Counted from the first letter of the stretch, positions 41,500 to 53,285 are shown. The stretch is 64,000 nucleotides of DNA from Romanomermis culicivorax (GCA_963922205.1 CAWUHX010000006.1:1595139-1659138); one strand, 5' to 3'. Numbers and translations are program-made. The notes: generated from the sequence alone by a model not told the origin.

Positions 41500-41619
41500 A
41501 CGTATTATCTGTATCTCATGTTTTAATTGGTAATTTTTAATAATTTTAATAATTTAATAAATTTAATAATTAATAATTTTAAAAATTACCAATTAAAACA
41601 TGAGATACAGATAATACGT
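41500..41619. repeat. Exact 41-bp inverted repeat around an AT-only loop
   Basis: 41500-41540 and 41579-41619 are exact reverse complements. The 38-nt loop is made only of A and T. The corresponding part of the R1 copy at about 43775-43830 has no such duplication, so it is specific to this copy. Confidence 0.92.
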
Positions 41620-42479
41620 TTTGTAATTCAATTTAATGAAGATCCGCATTTTTTTATTCACACATTTTTCGAGAAAGATCAATACGTCGTCTGTAAACTT
41701 TTTGATGCGATTATTCCTTTCTTAACGTAAAATCAATTCAAAAGCTTCATGGAAGTAGTTTTCGGAAATTTCTACCCTTACTCCTCTGATCTTTTCGGCC
41801 CAGTTCATGAAAGTTAAGTTTACCTGGTTTCAAAATTTTTCAAATAACAAAATTCTAAAAATTACGACATTTGAACAGAAAATTCGAATCTAATTTTTGA
41901 AAGTTCGGATACTTAATTGATTTTTCAGCGTCGCAGAATATCAACAGTCAAAAAAAATTACATCAGTTTTGGGGGGCTCTCATTTGTCATCATAGAAAAC
42001 TTGACCGTCGATTTTTCATCTCATGTAATTCAAATTAATTATGTTCTTGGATAGTTTGCTGAAAGTTTGTTCCACAATGCTTGTAAATTAGACTCCAAAC
42101 TCGAAAATTTCAATTTTTTCCCCAATTTTAATGAATTAACAGATCTAAAAACACCAGATGGTTTAAAAAGCTGAAAAACATTGAATAAAGCGTCTATGAG
42201 CATTTTAACCGAAAAAGCGACTTCGGAAAAATGGTGAAAAATTCCATTTTTGACTTTTTCCCCATTTGGGAAAAAGGCCGGCGGGAAAAAAGAAACACTG
42301 GTCCCAACAACCCTCCTTCCCAATTACAGGTATGATCCCGAACAAAAATAAAAATACCGTCTGCGCAGTGCACCGTTTTTTTCCTCGAAGATTTCTTACA
42401 CATGAGGATCGGACCCAAAATTTTTTCCTCATTTTCCAAAAATTTTTCGAGTTTTTATATTCTTACGCTGGAAAATAAA

Positions 42480-43480
42480 TCTCTCCAACAGATCTTCGTG
42501 AACAGAAGTTCTAAACTCAAGGTCTAGAATGATAATCTTGAATTTCCATCTTCAATAAACGCAAAAGTTCAGATTGCAAACGTTCGAAAAATTCCAAGCA
42601 TCGAGAAAAAATTGAGAGATTTGATGAAAAATTTATAGTTTTGGCGACATAACTGACTGTTAACGATTATAAAATGTTAGGAGCTAACTTGATTGATAGA
42701 AGTCGTTGAGCACTAATTAGTAAGTCGAAGTAGATATGCTAACGGCCGCGCCTGATAGAAAATAAAGATTATCATATCCCAAATTTCTTTCCTCATTTCC
42801 AAATTTTTTTCCTCAAAAGACCGCATTTGAGGGGAAAACGGTAACGCAAAGTAGCGGCGCCTCCAGCGTTTTTTTGTGCACAAACATTTGTGCCAATTGG
42901 CACAAGAGGCCAAAAAAATTTGTACAAACGGCACAAAAAAAATTTAACTAGAGACATACTGAAAACTGCGGAGAAGTTTTAGGCCAAAAGTTTGATAAAA
43001 AGTTATTGTTTAACGCATTAATTTTTTGTAAAAATCGTTCCCAACCTATTTTTCAGCTAACCATGTCAGTGCAAACAAAAAACTGTGCAACAAAATAGTT
43101 CACGAAATCTCAAAAAGGAATGGAATGCTGAGACAACTTAAATAGCTCTAGAATTGTTCAGGAAGTTCAAATTGATTCAATTTTCGACTACGAACGAATA
43201 CCTACGTTATGTATATTTAACAACCATGTAAAGACTAGAGAAAATAAAGTCGAAAATCGTGTTAATTTTTGATCGAAGCATTGGGCCATTATCTACGATA
43301 TCGATTTTTCTATTTGAATCAATCAAACGAAAAAAGTAACAATTTCAGTTTTAAATCCGAATCTGACTGAATGAAGAGAGAATATTCAGAATTTTTTTTC
43401 ACTCATCAGTCTTCACAGCCTTATAAAGTTTGCTGCAACGATACTAATACACTGTTCAAAGAGAAATCGTTCGCGTTCGG
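42480..43480. other. Intergenic, no gene seen
   Basis: AT-rich, no domain-bearing frame. A phrase GCACAAAA/TTGGCACAAG near 42877-42940 recurs at 44960-45040, indicating another diverged dispersed repeat. Confidence 0.4.
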
Positions 43481-43484
43481 ATCA

Positions 43485-44900
43485 GATATACGCACTGTTT
43501 TTTTTCCACATTTGCACTATAATGTGGAAAAAAATCTGGAATGTGGAAAAAATTTTTGAGGTCTTTCCACAAATGTGGAAGAAAAATTTGGGGTTTTCAT
43601 ATTGAAAAGATGCATTTTGGTGCATTTTAGGAGGTCCAAATCTCAAAATTTTCCGGCGCTTCGCGCCGGTTATAACTTTAATAATCATCATTATTTATTA
43701 AGTAGCTCAGGCGGGGCTTTTATCATGTCTGCCTTCATTTATCACTTAATCTATAATAGTTTTCATCATCTTAAACGTATTATTTCATGTTTTAATTGGT
43801 AATCTTCAATATTTTATCATAATATTTAATGAAGATTCGCATTTTTTTCTTTTTGAAAAAGATCAATACGTCAAGTCTCTATGCTTTTTGGTGCGATTAT
43901 TTCTTTGCTAACGTAAAATCAATTCGAAAGCTCCATGGAAATATCTTTAGGAAATTTACGCTCTTCTTACTCATATATTTTCGACCAAGTTCATGAGAAA
44001 TTACGAATAAATTACAGATTTCAAAATTTTTCAAGTAAAATTCTAGAAATTACGACTTTTGAACACAAAATTGACCTAATTCTTGAAATAAATGTTCGGA
44101 AAATTGATTTTCCAGCATCCCAGAATGTCAATATACCCAAAAAATTTTCCGCGCCGAAAAGATTACCATCTTTCTGGGACTTTCACTTGTCATCATAGAC
44201 ATATCTGTACTTGGGGGGAGGTCGGGGGGGACCCCCATCCCCCAACTTGGCCAACCCTGTACCCAAAATCATTTCCCCCCCCCCCCCAGTTTGAAAGAAA
44301 GAAAGAAAGAAAGAAATTTATAAAATGCGAATAAATACACGAGTAAATGCAACTAATACAGAAAAGCTCATGGACGTGACAAAAGCACGGAAAAAATAAA
44401 AAAAATTTTCAAAAAAGTGTATGTTTTTTGGCCTTTTTTGGGAAAAATTTCGACTTTTTCCTACCCCCCCCCCCAACTGGTCGGAGGTCTTACAGGTATG
44501 ATCATAGAAGACTTGACCATCGATTTCTCGTGTAATTCAAATCCATTATGCTCTTGGATAGTTTGCTAGAAAATTTGTTCAACAATGCTTGTAGATTAGG
44601 CTCTAAGGTCGAACATTTCAATTTTTTCTTCAATTTCGATCAATTAACTTCTCTAAAAACACCGGAAGGCTTGAAAAAGCTCAAAAACAGTGCGATAAAT
44701 AAAGCGTCTGTGAGCATTTCAAGCGAAAAAACGGGGATTTTAAGACGAAAAAAAAATTTTCCACATGTGAAAAAAAAAATTTGACCCCTTTCCACATTTG
44801 TGGAAAGAAGTTCGTAGAAAAAAGAACAGTGAATATACGAATAGGAACTATTATATTCATTGATTCGGCGCTGAGCGCCAAAAATTTTTTGCATTTTCAG
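43485..44900 (+). repeat. R1 repeat, copy 5, split by a MITE
   Basis: Runs from the TCCACATTTGCAC block through the CCGGCGCTTCGCGCCGG hairpin (43651) to CACTTGTCATCATAGA, is interrupted by the element at 44200-44500, and resumes with GACTTGACCATCGATTTC to about 44900. A second hairpin GGCGCTGAGCGCC lies at 44866. It is the best-preserved R1 copy. No coding. Confidence 0.7.
44200..44500 (+). mobile_element. hAT-like G-run MITE, copy 7, with a (GAAA)n-led insertion
   Basis: 301 bp, CATATCTGTACTTGG to TTACAGGTATG, perfect duplications ATCATAGA (44192-44199 and 44501-44508). Compared with the 28320 copy it has about 95 extra bp at 44295-44395 beginning with GAAAGAAAGAAAGAAAG. Confidence 0.88.
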
Positions 44901-45166
44901 CCCCTAAAACGTCTAAAAATCAAGGAAACTTAATGATTGACCAGCCAAAAATTAGTGCCAATTGGCACAAGCGCTCAAAATTTTTTGTGCCATTTAAAAT
45001 TTTTGTGTGCCAAAAACCATGTTTTGGCACAAAAAAAAACACTCACTGGGCGCCTCTTTTCTCATTTTCCCTCCCTCACATACAGTGTTCAGATAATGAG
45101 TTCTCAGCTTTGTGTAAAACGTTGTACTTGGATTATAACATATATACTTGTCAAACAAAGTAGCAC

Positions 45167-45643
45167 ATGATATCTCCACGAATACTCCTCATTTCCAAAT
45201 TATTGATACATTGGTTTTTTATTATCGCAGATTTCGATCGGTTAGAAGGGTGTATTACCAAGGTTATACCAATGAGTGAATATAATAAACATGGTTGCCC
45301 GAAAACGAATGCAATCATATGCTTCGTTCCAGACTGCCGGGCAGTTAAGGGCAATGGACTTAAGAATGACAGACGCGGATTCGACAACAACCAGAAATTA
45401 GAATTTATTTGCGACCGATTCTTCTCACTGTGTGGGAACTCATACCTTAGAGAAACAGCGAATTTTTTTATGACAGACTTGTTATACTTGCTTTTCAGAA
45501 ACGGAATACAATCAACGGAACCAAGGCCGTTTCTTAGGGGGTGGGTGATTGGACGGCCGCCCAGAGCTGCTAAAAATGTGGGGCTGCTTACAATCTTTTA
45601 TTGTATTATTGAACAATGTCGTTTTTTAGAGGGCCCTCAATAA
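45167..45643 (+). CDS. Hypothetical ORF, 158 codons
   Basis: An uninterrupted frame of 158 codons just upstream of the decayed LTR element. The N-terminus is hydrophobic (LLISKLLIHWFFIIA) and there are seven cysteines. No domain recognised and no splice or promoter context seen. It could be a remnant exon or a chance frame; I lean to a remnant because the frame is long for this AT-rich sequence. Confidence 0.25.
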   Translation: MISPRILLISKLLIHWFFIIADFDRLEGCITKVIPMSEYNKHGCPKTNAIICFVPDCRAVKGNGLKNDRRGFDNNQKLEFICDRFFSLCGNSYLRETANFFMTDLLYLLFRNGIQSTEPRPFLRGWVIGRPPRAAKNVGLLTIFYCIIEQCRFLEGPQ

Positions 45644-45720
45644 AATTTTCTGTTTTTGTATGCAAACAGTACAAAAATTCCACAAACATTTTTGGTGCCA
45701 GTTTGTTATTTCCTTTTGCC

Positions 45721-46248
45721 TGTCAGGGTTACTGTGGGTGCACATGTTCAACTTTCGGTGTTGGCAGGCAGGCGGTGGATGCCGGGAAAAGTGGCAAGAA
45801 AAAAAAGACAAATTAGCATAGATTTGTGATGCCACTGTTTCGCATGTTTTTGGTTATTTTTTATTATTGGTTTTTGGTTATGGTTGCGTCGTGGTCTATT
45901 GTCGGATTTTATATTTATTTTTATTGTATTATTTGATGACCTCCCCTTGTTTTCCCATTAAAAGTTGAGATGGTAATTTGCATTGCTTTGTGAGTGTAGT
46001 GGAAGGTATCTTTAAGGATACCTTCCACTAGGTAAGGTTTGGAGACTTGGGTAAGAGCTCCTGAGGTACGTGCCAAAGTGTTCTGCCTGAGGTTTGGTGA
46101 AGTACTGGTGAGAGTATCTGGTACTCCATCTGAGAGAGTTTTGGTGTGGTTGTGTTTTTGTTAGCCTGTGGTCAGAACTGTTGCAACTTCCTTCGTATAA
46201 ACTCAAAGGTCAGTTACATCATCATCTTGACCCCACAGCAGCCTAACA
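45721..46248 (+). repeat. 5' LTR of the decayed gypsy-like element
   Basis: 528 bp, TGTCAGGG to CCTAACA (imperfect terminal inverted repeat). It matches 54045-54446 with many substitutions and three segments absent from the 3' copy: about 45782-45845, 46020-46040 and about 46124-46165. A perfect 12-bp hairpin (GTGGAAGGTATC and its reverse, 45999-46028) lies across the second of these. The heavy divergence marks an old insertion. Confidence 0.9.
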
Positions 46249-46250
46249 AG

Positions 46251-46268
46251 TGGTAGACCCTTAACACC
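46251..46268 (+). other. Candidate primer binding site of the decayed element
   Basis: TGGTAGACCCTTAACACC begins 2 nt after the 5' LTR and has the expected TGG start. tRNA not assigned. Confidence 0.6.
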
Positions 46269-46272
46269 TCTC

Positions 46273-46646
46273 ATGACAAATAATCGGAAAACCACCAGGA
46301 AAATAACTAAACCACCAGGTTTTTATAAGCAATTGCATACAAGTAAGATAAGTAAAATGAGTGTTCCTTTAGGAAAAACTTTGAGAACACCTCCTAGGTC
46401 TCAAGAATCGAGTGTTTTGAATTTCAAGTCTGCTGAAGAACACACAGCTTTAGGACAAATTCAAGCACATGTGCCTGAGACAGAATTGAGGCAGGAAAGT
46501 AAGACTTCCGAAGTGTCAAAATTGCGAGAGGAGTTAGCGAGGATTAGCTTTGGGATGGCCAAGCAAGCCGAAATCGAAGCTACTGTTGGCAGAAATTTCA
46601 AAGGTCATGGAACCTTGGAAAGGCAAAGACTGGGGACACCACTGAG
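46273..46646 (+). pseudogene. Truncated gag remnant
   Basis: Begins MTNNRKTTRK just after the PBS. A charged, helical segment (SKLREELARISFGMAKQAE) follows, then the frame runs abruptly into RT C-terminal sequence in another frame. Most of gag, protease and the RT catalytic core are missing, apparently by one deletion near 46600-46645. Confidence 0.65.
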
Positions 46647-48960
46647 AATGGAATTTCTCTGGATCCTAAGAAGGTCAAGGCAATAACGGAATTTTCATTT
46701 ACTGATTCTGTTAAGAAAATGCAGAGATTCCTAGGTATGCTTCAATGGTGTAAAAAATTTATACCAGACCTAGCAGCACAAGCTGAACCTTTCTACAAAT
46801 TGACAGGAAAGAAGGGAACGTGGAATGTTACGGATCAGTATTACGAAACGTTTGAGAAACTCAAAGTAGCATTGACCTCAGTTTCTTTCTTACCACATCC
46901 AATTTTAGATGGATCTGCCTGATTCATTCTTCAAATAGATGCTAGTAGAATTGCACTGGGAGCAGTGTTTTGTCAAGAGAATGACTCAGAATGTTGTGTG
47001 ATAGCCTACAATAGTTGGATATTGTGGGCAGAGGAACAGAAATAGTGTGCCACTAAAAGGGAATGTTTAGCCATGGTTTACAGCCTCAAAATTTATAAAC
47101 ATTATCTTTTGGGTCAAAAGGTCACAATTCAAACTGACCAAAAACCACTATTATCAATGAGGGTCGATACACAGACTAATGACAAACTCAAGAGGTGGTA
47201 TGCATTCACTTGCCAGTTCAACCACAAATACGAGTATGTGCCTGGCAGGAAAAATGCCATGGCAGATTTTCTTTCAAGTAGAGAAGAGCTCGATGAGCAA
47301 AAGGAAAAGTTGCTGCCAAAATGGGAGCTTATATTTCAGAAAGAAGAATTGAAATCTCTAACTGAAGACGAAATTATTAACCAAAATCATAAAGTTTTGG
47401 TGAACCAACTTCAGAAACTCAGAAGAGATGAAGTGGATGGGGCTGTAAAAGTCTTCACTTTTGTAAAGATGGCCACAGGTACAGAAACTTCAATATATTG
47501 TTCAGATGATGAACCTCAACTTAATCTTTGTCTAGAATTTGATAATTATCAAATGCCTGAGAAATATGGAATTGAGGCAGTAGTCACTAGACAGATGGCA
47601 AAAGACTTGCAGTAGGAGGGAAATGAACTCCCTCCGGGACAAGGAAAGCCATCAGGAGAGGTGAAACAAATTTTTGAGATGAAGGAGAAAGATTTTGAGG
47701 AAGCCCCTTGAGTTAAGGATCAAAGACTGAAAGGGCTTGTCTCCCATGTCTTAATGGCTCAATTGCAAGCATAAGATCAAGATTTAAAAGCGATCTTCAA
47801 AAAACTAGGTGTCAACAGTAACACCAAGTCTCAAAGTAACTTTTATATCAAAGAAGGGGTACTATATAGAGAGACTTTTGGTGAGGTAGAGGATCAAGTT
47901 GTTGTGCCCTCTGTCCTAAAAAAAGTTGTCCTACATCAGTATCATGGTCTGGTGATGATGACCCACCAATGGTTCAAGAGAAGCCTGGCCATTATTAAAA
48001 AGTGGTTCTAGTGGCCGAACATAGAAAAAAATGTTCAGAGCTGGATCAGCTTTTGTCCAATATGCCAAATTGTGAGGAAGAGCCAGGATACCACTGTTAA
48101 ATCCTATTATTCCTAGAGGATCATTTGACATAGTCTCTGTTGATATCCTGGGAATCTCTCTCATGAGTGAGAAGAGACCATATGTGATGGTGTTCCAAGA
48201 TTATTTTACCAAATGGGTGGAAGCAGAGATGATACCAGATCAATCTGCATTAACTATTGTTGGTAGTTTTTTGCAGAATATTGTGTTTAGGCATGGAACC
48301 CCAGTTAAATTTTTGAGTGATAATGGTTCATGCTTTATGGCTGATTTGATGATGTCAGTCTGTAAATTGTTAGAATGCCAAAAAATTTTCACAACTGCCT
48401 ACCATCCACAAGGAAAGAGAATGATTGAAAGATTTAATCAAACCTTGATTAAGCAGTTGAGGAAAGTGGCTATTGAAGATTCTGATAAGTGGGACAGATA
48501 TCTACAATCTGTCATTTTTGCATATAATGCCACCCCTCACACCTCAACAAAGTGCTCACCATTTGCTTTGTTGAGAGGGCATAAGACTAATTTTGGCATA
48601 AGTATTGGTGTTGCAAGAAATATAGTTCTGCCCATGAACTATGAGGCTTATAAGCATGTACTAACCAAAAGCTTAGTACAAACTTGTGAGACTATTTCTG
48701 AAAACATCAAGAAGGCTGCGAAGACCAGTAAGAAGTTTTTTGACTATAAAGCAAAAGCCCATGATTATTCAGTCAATGATTGGGTTTTGCTGAAGGTTGC
48801 AGAAAAAACTGGGTCTTCCGTGGCAAGGACAGTATATAGTAACTGATAGTAGTAGATTATCAGATAACATGCTTACAATTGGGCACTGGAGAGAGCCGCT
48901 GAAAAAGTGGGTTGTGTCCATGAGCAGGTTAAAGCACTTTTGCTACGAGACCACCAGATG
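46647..48960 (+). pseudogene. pol: Decayed pol: RT end, RNase H, integrase
   Basis: The RT connection region starts near 46647 (MQRFLGMLQWCKKFIPDLA at 46719). RNase H follows with QIDASRIALGAVF, a TKRECLAM glutamate, QTDQKPL and GRKNAMADFLS. The integrase zinc finger is at about 47930-48075, and the catalytic core at 48163-48846 has DYFTKWVEAE, LSDNGSCF and MIERFNQ. No YxDD box is present. In-frame stops occur at 46919, 47043 and 48009, with frameshifts near 48110 and 48810. Ty3/gypsy type; non-functional. Confidence 0.92.
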
Positions 48961-49039
48961 GCTGCAGTCTAATGAGGTGTCATGGATTGATATGAAGTTT
49001 ACTGTTGAATCAAAAATTCATAATTACAAATTGCCGTAG

Positions 49040-50298
49040 CATGTAGCACTGTGTGTGTGAGTGCATGAATACCCCCCTACTTTTTGTCCCTACTTTTGTG
49101 AATATGTACAAATTGTATTTATCTGTGTTTATTTTATGTATATAATGCGTATTTATTGCCAATTTGTAAATTTAATTTGCATAACAAGTAATTTTTCAAA
49201 AATTCTTGGTAAAAAACCATTCTTCACAAAATTCGAAATCTTAAAATTTTTTCGAGGCCCATATTTTTTCATATTTTTCTGGTTCCCATTAATTTTTCTG
49301 GAGGAATCAATTAATTTTTGCCCCTAATTCTGTGAATACTTTGGAAGAATTGGAAAACCGCAGGGTTTTAGAGTGAAAAGAGACAAAAAGTAGCAAACGC
49401 AGAAATTTTGTGGATTCATCAGCTCTTTAAAAATTTAAAAAATTGATAGCGCCCACTTACAAGAATTCAAAGAATTGGATCAAGAGATGTGGCAACCCCC
49501 CAATGGTCACCAAACCAAACAATTTTTTGGTCATGGACCCCCACATGGCCTATGGACAGCCACAACTGTGACAAGATGACTGGTATTTCGTTGTCGATGG
49601 TAAGCAACCTAATTTATTTAATTTATTTATTCAAAATTGGCCAAAGCAGGAAGTCATGGCCCACAGGTATCTAAAGAAAGGCCTAGACAATTTTCAAAAT
49701 TGAGTGGGTACAAATTTTTTCTGTCAAACTTGTGATAAGTTGTGGCAAAGCTGCCCTTAGCGGGTAATTTGAACTTTTTGCAAAACTTTATGATTTTCCT
49801 ACACACTTAGCAAGTTGAATAAATTCGTGTAAGTGATGGAGAAGAAGTAGAGTGTAGCAGATTGTCATCTTTAGGTAGATAATTTCAAAATTGTTCCAAA
49901 TTGGTAAAATTATTTTTCTCAAAATTTATAAGAATTACCTTAAATTGTGTAGATAGGTAAGTCCTTTCAAATTATTCTTGGAAATTCTCAAATCGTTGAT
50001 TGGATAGGCCATGTTGGGCATTGGATTGAGACGGCTAGCAGTCGAGTAGTGGAGGATATAGGTGGTCTGTGCGTGTACTCCCTAGTAAGGTAGAAGTCAG
50101 GGCGGCACTTGTATTTTGACCATCTGCCAACATTAACCCAATATATATATTTGGCACCCTCAAATTTCCCCTGCTTGCTATTTGGCTATTTGTGCTTACT
50201 GTTTGTATAAAAGGTGGAAATTGACTGTTGTCTGTTGGGTTAAAAGATATATTTTCATAAGGAATTATTAAATATTTTTTCTGAATTTCTAGACTATA
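49040..50298. other. Non-coding region between integrase and the captured gene
   Basis: AT-rich. It contains a TATAAAAGG at about 50206-50214 and a short (AT)n run near 50143. The TATA box lies about 90 bp before the first ATG of the next coding region and could be an internal promoter for it. The 88-codon frame at 49061-49327 has no recognisable domain. Confidence 0.45.
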
Positions 50299-51509
50299 AT
50301 GTTAAATGCATTATCAGAGTTGACAAGTTGGAAACATGGTTTGGAACGAATTTCAGATATTTCTGTAAGGATTAACATAGCCAAAAATGGTCAAAATTAG
50401 TAAGGTTGCTGAGATGATCGAAACGCTAAAGAATAGTTGGTTTCGGGGTCAGCCAATCATTGGTTTTGATACTGAAAAGATGAGGCAGAAATATGTATCC
50501 AAAGTTTTTGCAACTTTTGGGGTTGACAACCCATTAGAGAAGGAGTTTGCAAGAATCATTAGCTTCTCGACAGTAACTGGAGATACCTTTGTTGTAGATA
50601 CTACAATAGTCATGCCGAAGGAATGGATGCTCATTCATGAGCTCTTAGATTCGGACATGCTTATTGTTGGATACAACTTGGTTACAGTTCTGGTTGCTAT
50701 CTGGAACATTAATGGAGCTGGCAGGAAAAATCAAACTGTTGATTTAACCAAAGAAATTATGCATAGAGTAATGTCTTTGTATGGGCATTATTACGATGTT
50801 GCCAAGGTAGGAGACCAATTAAACGGAAGGTTTTTGGCCATGTCCAGGAAGTTGGGACTGTGCATGGAAATGTTTAAGCTGACAGGATTGTTCATGGAGT
50901 TATATTTGGTGGATGTTGGTTTTTATCAAATCGATTTTCATCAGAGAATGCAATGTGAACAATTCTGTAGGCAGAATCTAAGGTAGTTTGAAATTAGGTA
51001 TTCAGCTCTTGACGCCTACTACTCATAAAAATTTTTTTCATTACGAGTTAGTAATGGAAGTCGAGGTCCGATTCCAATACTTTCCACATGATTTGGTAAA
51101 AGCTGATCAAATTCAATTGATGGCTTTTAGAATGTATAGATTTTTTAGTATGATTCATAGCGAGAACTTCCCGCAAACCTTTTGTAGAAGCCCGGAAGTG
51201 GAAGAGCCACAGTCATCTTGTGTTTATCATGTGATGAGGCAGGAAATGTATGCTCGTATGGCTTCCCAGTTGGACACTTCATTTAAAGGCCATATGGAGT
51301 ACTGTTTCCCTCATTACGAGGCAAATCTTAGTAGAGGAAGAGACGTAAAGATCCCCAAAGGAATCCACCTTGATTATACAGTCAAGGAAAAAGGAAAGAA
51401 TGTTGATGGGTATGATAGGTTAAGTGAGGATGAAGAGTTTGAAGAAGCTTTGTCAGAAAAGCAGATTTGGGCTCGGATTACAAAAATGGTAGTGGACATG
51501 GTTAATTAA
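50299..51509 (+). pseudogene. Captured DEDDy-type 3'-5' exonuclease, degenerate
   Basis: Resembles RNase D/DnaQ-fold exonucleases, which remove nucleotides from nucleic-acid 3' ends. Exo I is IIGFDTE (about 50456). A strand pair ISFSTVTGDTFVVDTT follows, then Exo II-like LLDSDMLIVGYNLVTVL (about 50643), where the expected Asp after N-x3 is Val. A LNGRFLAMSRKLGL helix follows, and Exo III RYSALDAYYS at about 50996-51025 is reached only by a frameshift after a TAG at 50984. A preceding ATG at 50299 is one frame off. The following frame (50988-51509) continues with no recognised domain (FPHDLVKADQIQLMAFRMYRF). Loss of the Exo II Asp and the shifts make it inactive. It lies between integrase and the 3' LTR, so it was carried by the retroelement. 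Confidence 0.6.
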
Positions 51510-51559
51510 GGTAAAGGTTACAATAAACTTGACGAACCAGTGTCCATGGTCTTTATGAG

Positions 51560-52411
51560 AATTTTCTAAGGTATCGAAAGGAAACTCAACAGTTGCTGGA
51601 AATTACCTCATTAGAAGTTGATTACCATGAGTATGAACCAGTCAATATACCGAATGGTAAAGACACGTATGTTAGGGAACATTGGAGAATGGACAGAGCC
51701 CCTTATTCTGAAATATTTGTTGAACACAATTTTAAAAATTTGGAAGCAGAGTGTAATAGACTACCCTTAACTTTTCATTTATTTTGGCCACATAGTAGGG
51801 AAGAGTCAGAGGAGTACTTGACCACTCTCCTTGACGACAACTATCTAAAGTCTTTTAGCCCAGAAGGTAAGGAGTTACTTTTGAAACTGTTGTGGAGAGG
51901 AGAGCGATATGGTCAGTATTTAGCATTTAATAGTAGTCTGCCAGTGAGGGAAGTGCATATGCCAACCAAGGGCAATGCAATTACTTGCTAGGGTAATCAA
52001 TTCAGGTTTATACTGATTCGATTTTGGCCGAAAACCAAATCGTGGGAATCAGTGCCGACTGACAAGAGACATCACTTGGCCGAATGTTTGCAGTACAAGA
52101 CCAATTGGTACTGCTACCAAGGATTCTGTTTTTGCCAAATTGTGGTTAGACTACTGGGCCTACAATTTGCGATCCATTTAAGTGAAGATACGACCAAAGA
52201 GAACCAAAAAAAGCACGTAATGACGTATCAACCCAAATACACCCCAGGTTACGATCCGCCATTCTTGGAGAATATTTTACTGTCAGATCAGCCTGGAATC
52301 CAGATTATGCATTCAGGTGATAAAGTCATTATTATGCTGATAGGTAAGCAGCCAGTGGCACCAGTCAAAGGCGCCAAGGTAAGCACAACAGTGGATGACC
52401 AATCGAAGTAG
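51560..52411 (+). pseudogene. Unrecognised coding remnants downstream of the exonuclease
   Basis: Two consecutive frames, 51593-51991 and 52052-52411, look protein-like (acidic, Tyr/His-rich; FHLFWPHSREESEEYL, YQPKYTPGYDPPFLEN) and probably belong to one original long ORF continuing from the exonuclease. No domain recognised. They are broken by stops and frameshifts. Confidence 0.45.
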
Positions 52412-53285
52412 GATAAAATAGAGAGTAGCAAGGTAGCTCAAGCAATTGAGATGCAGGCTGAGCCTGTTGCGGATCAAGCGCAGCAACAAGTGATACCTCC
52501 AGACCTCAATACGCCCATAGATTTGAATCAGACCGCAGATGATTCAGAAGTAGACAAGGAGATACTTATATGTCATGGTTCTGCTTAAGTTAGAGCAGCA
52601 GCACTTGGGCCCGAGGCATATTGGTGCAGTTGATGCACCAGCCAAATCATTTGTCACGGAGAGATATTATGCCACTTACTTGTGAGGAGAGGGTAGTACC
52701 CCATTCAGGGAAGCGTATGCCAATTGAATGCAGGAGCACCAGCAAACTATAATGGATATGGCTACTAAAAGGAGGTTGTCAGAAGTTGTTCAGGGGTTTT
52801 TTGGAAAGTTTCAGAAAGCTGATGATGATGAAGGGCAACCCTTCAATATACCAATTTTGATGGAGCGTCAGCCTAGAGATATGTCCAGGAGCAGAAGCCA
52901 ACACTTGCGACATTCATCACATTCGCAGAGCAGGCAACAACCTGGAGTATTTAAATTACTATTTGCAAACCAGGAGAGTCAAGGTAGGTCCAGTGCCTCT
53001 ACCTCTGGAGTATCTTCCATAAGTTCCGCTCAGGGCCAGTACCAGAGAGGAACTGGAGGGGGATACGGCTGAGGTTGGGGTCAAGGACAGGTTCAAGGGC
53101 AGGCATTGAAGATGGTTAATCCACAGCCATTTAGAGGTCAGGTGAAGGCTAGGGCCCCTTATGGGATCCCACCTCGAGGAGTTTTTGGGGGATTCCTCAG
53201 GGGCTGCGGAACCCAGGATGGTCCCTATCCTCACCATGGCAGCTTTCAGTACAGCGGATATGGAGGTGGTGGGCAACAATATTAA
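52412..53285 (+). pseudogene. Low-complexity C-terminal remnant (Gln/Ser/Arg/Gly-rich)
   Basis: Frames around 52440-52570 are Gln/Asp-rich (VADQAQQQV). 52728-53072 and onward encode a Ser-Arg-rich segment (SRSRSQHLRHSSHSQSR) then Gly/Gln-rich repeats, ending near 53285 with SGYGGGGQQY. This looks like a nucleic-acid-binding disordered tail. In-frame stops interrupt it. Confidence 0.45.

Larger units (their letters stand above)
41100..42335 (+). repeat. R1 repeat, copy 4, with insertions
   Basis: Forward copy of the family at 43485-44900. It contains the CCGGCGCTTGGTGCCGG hairpin at 41169, the TTAATCTATAATAGTTT block, and AACGTAAAATCAATTC at about 41726. It hosts a mariner-type MITE (41261-41464) and an exact 41-bp inverted repeat (41500-41619). 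A truncated G-run MITE end (TTACAGGTATG) lies at about 42324-42334. Confidence 0.65.
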
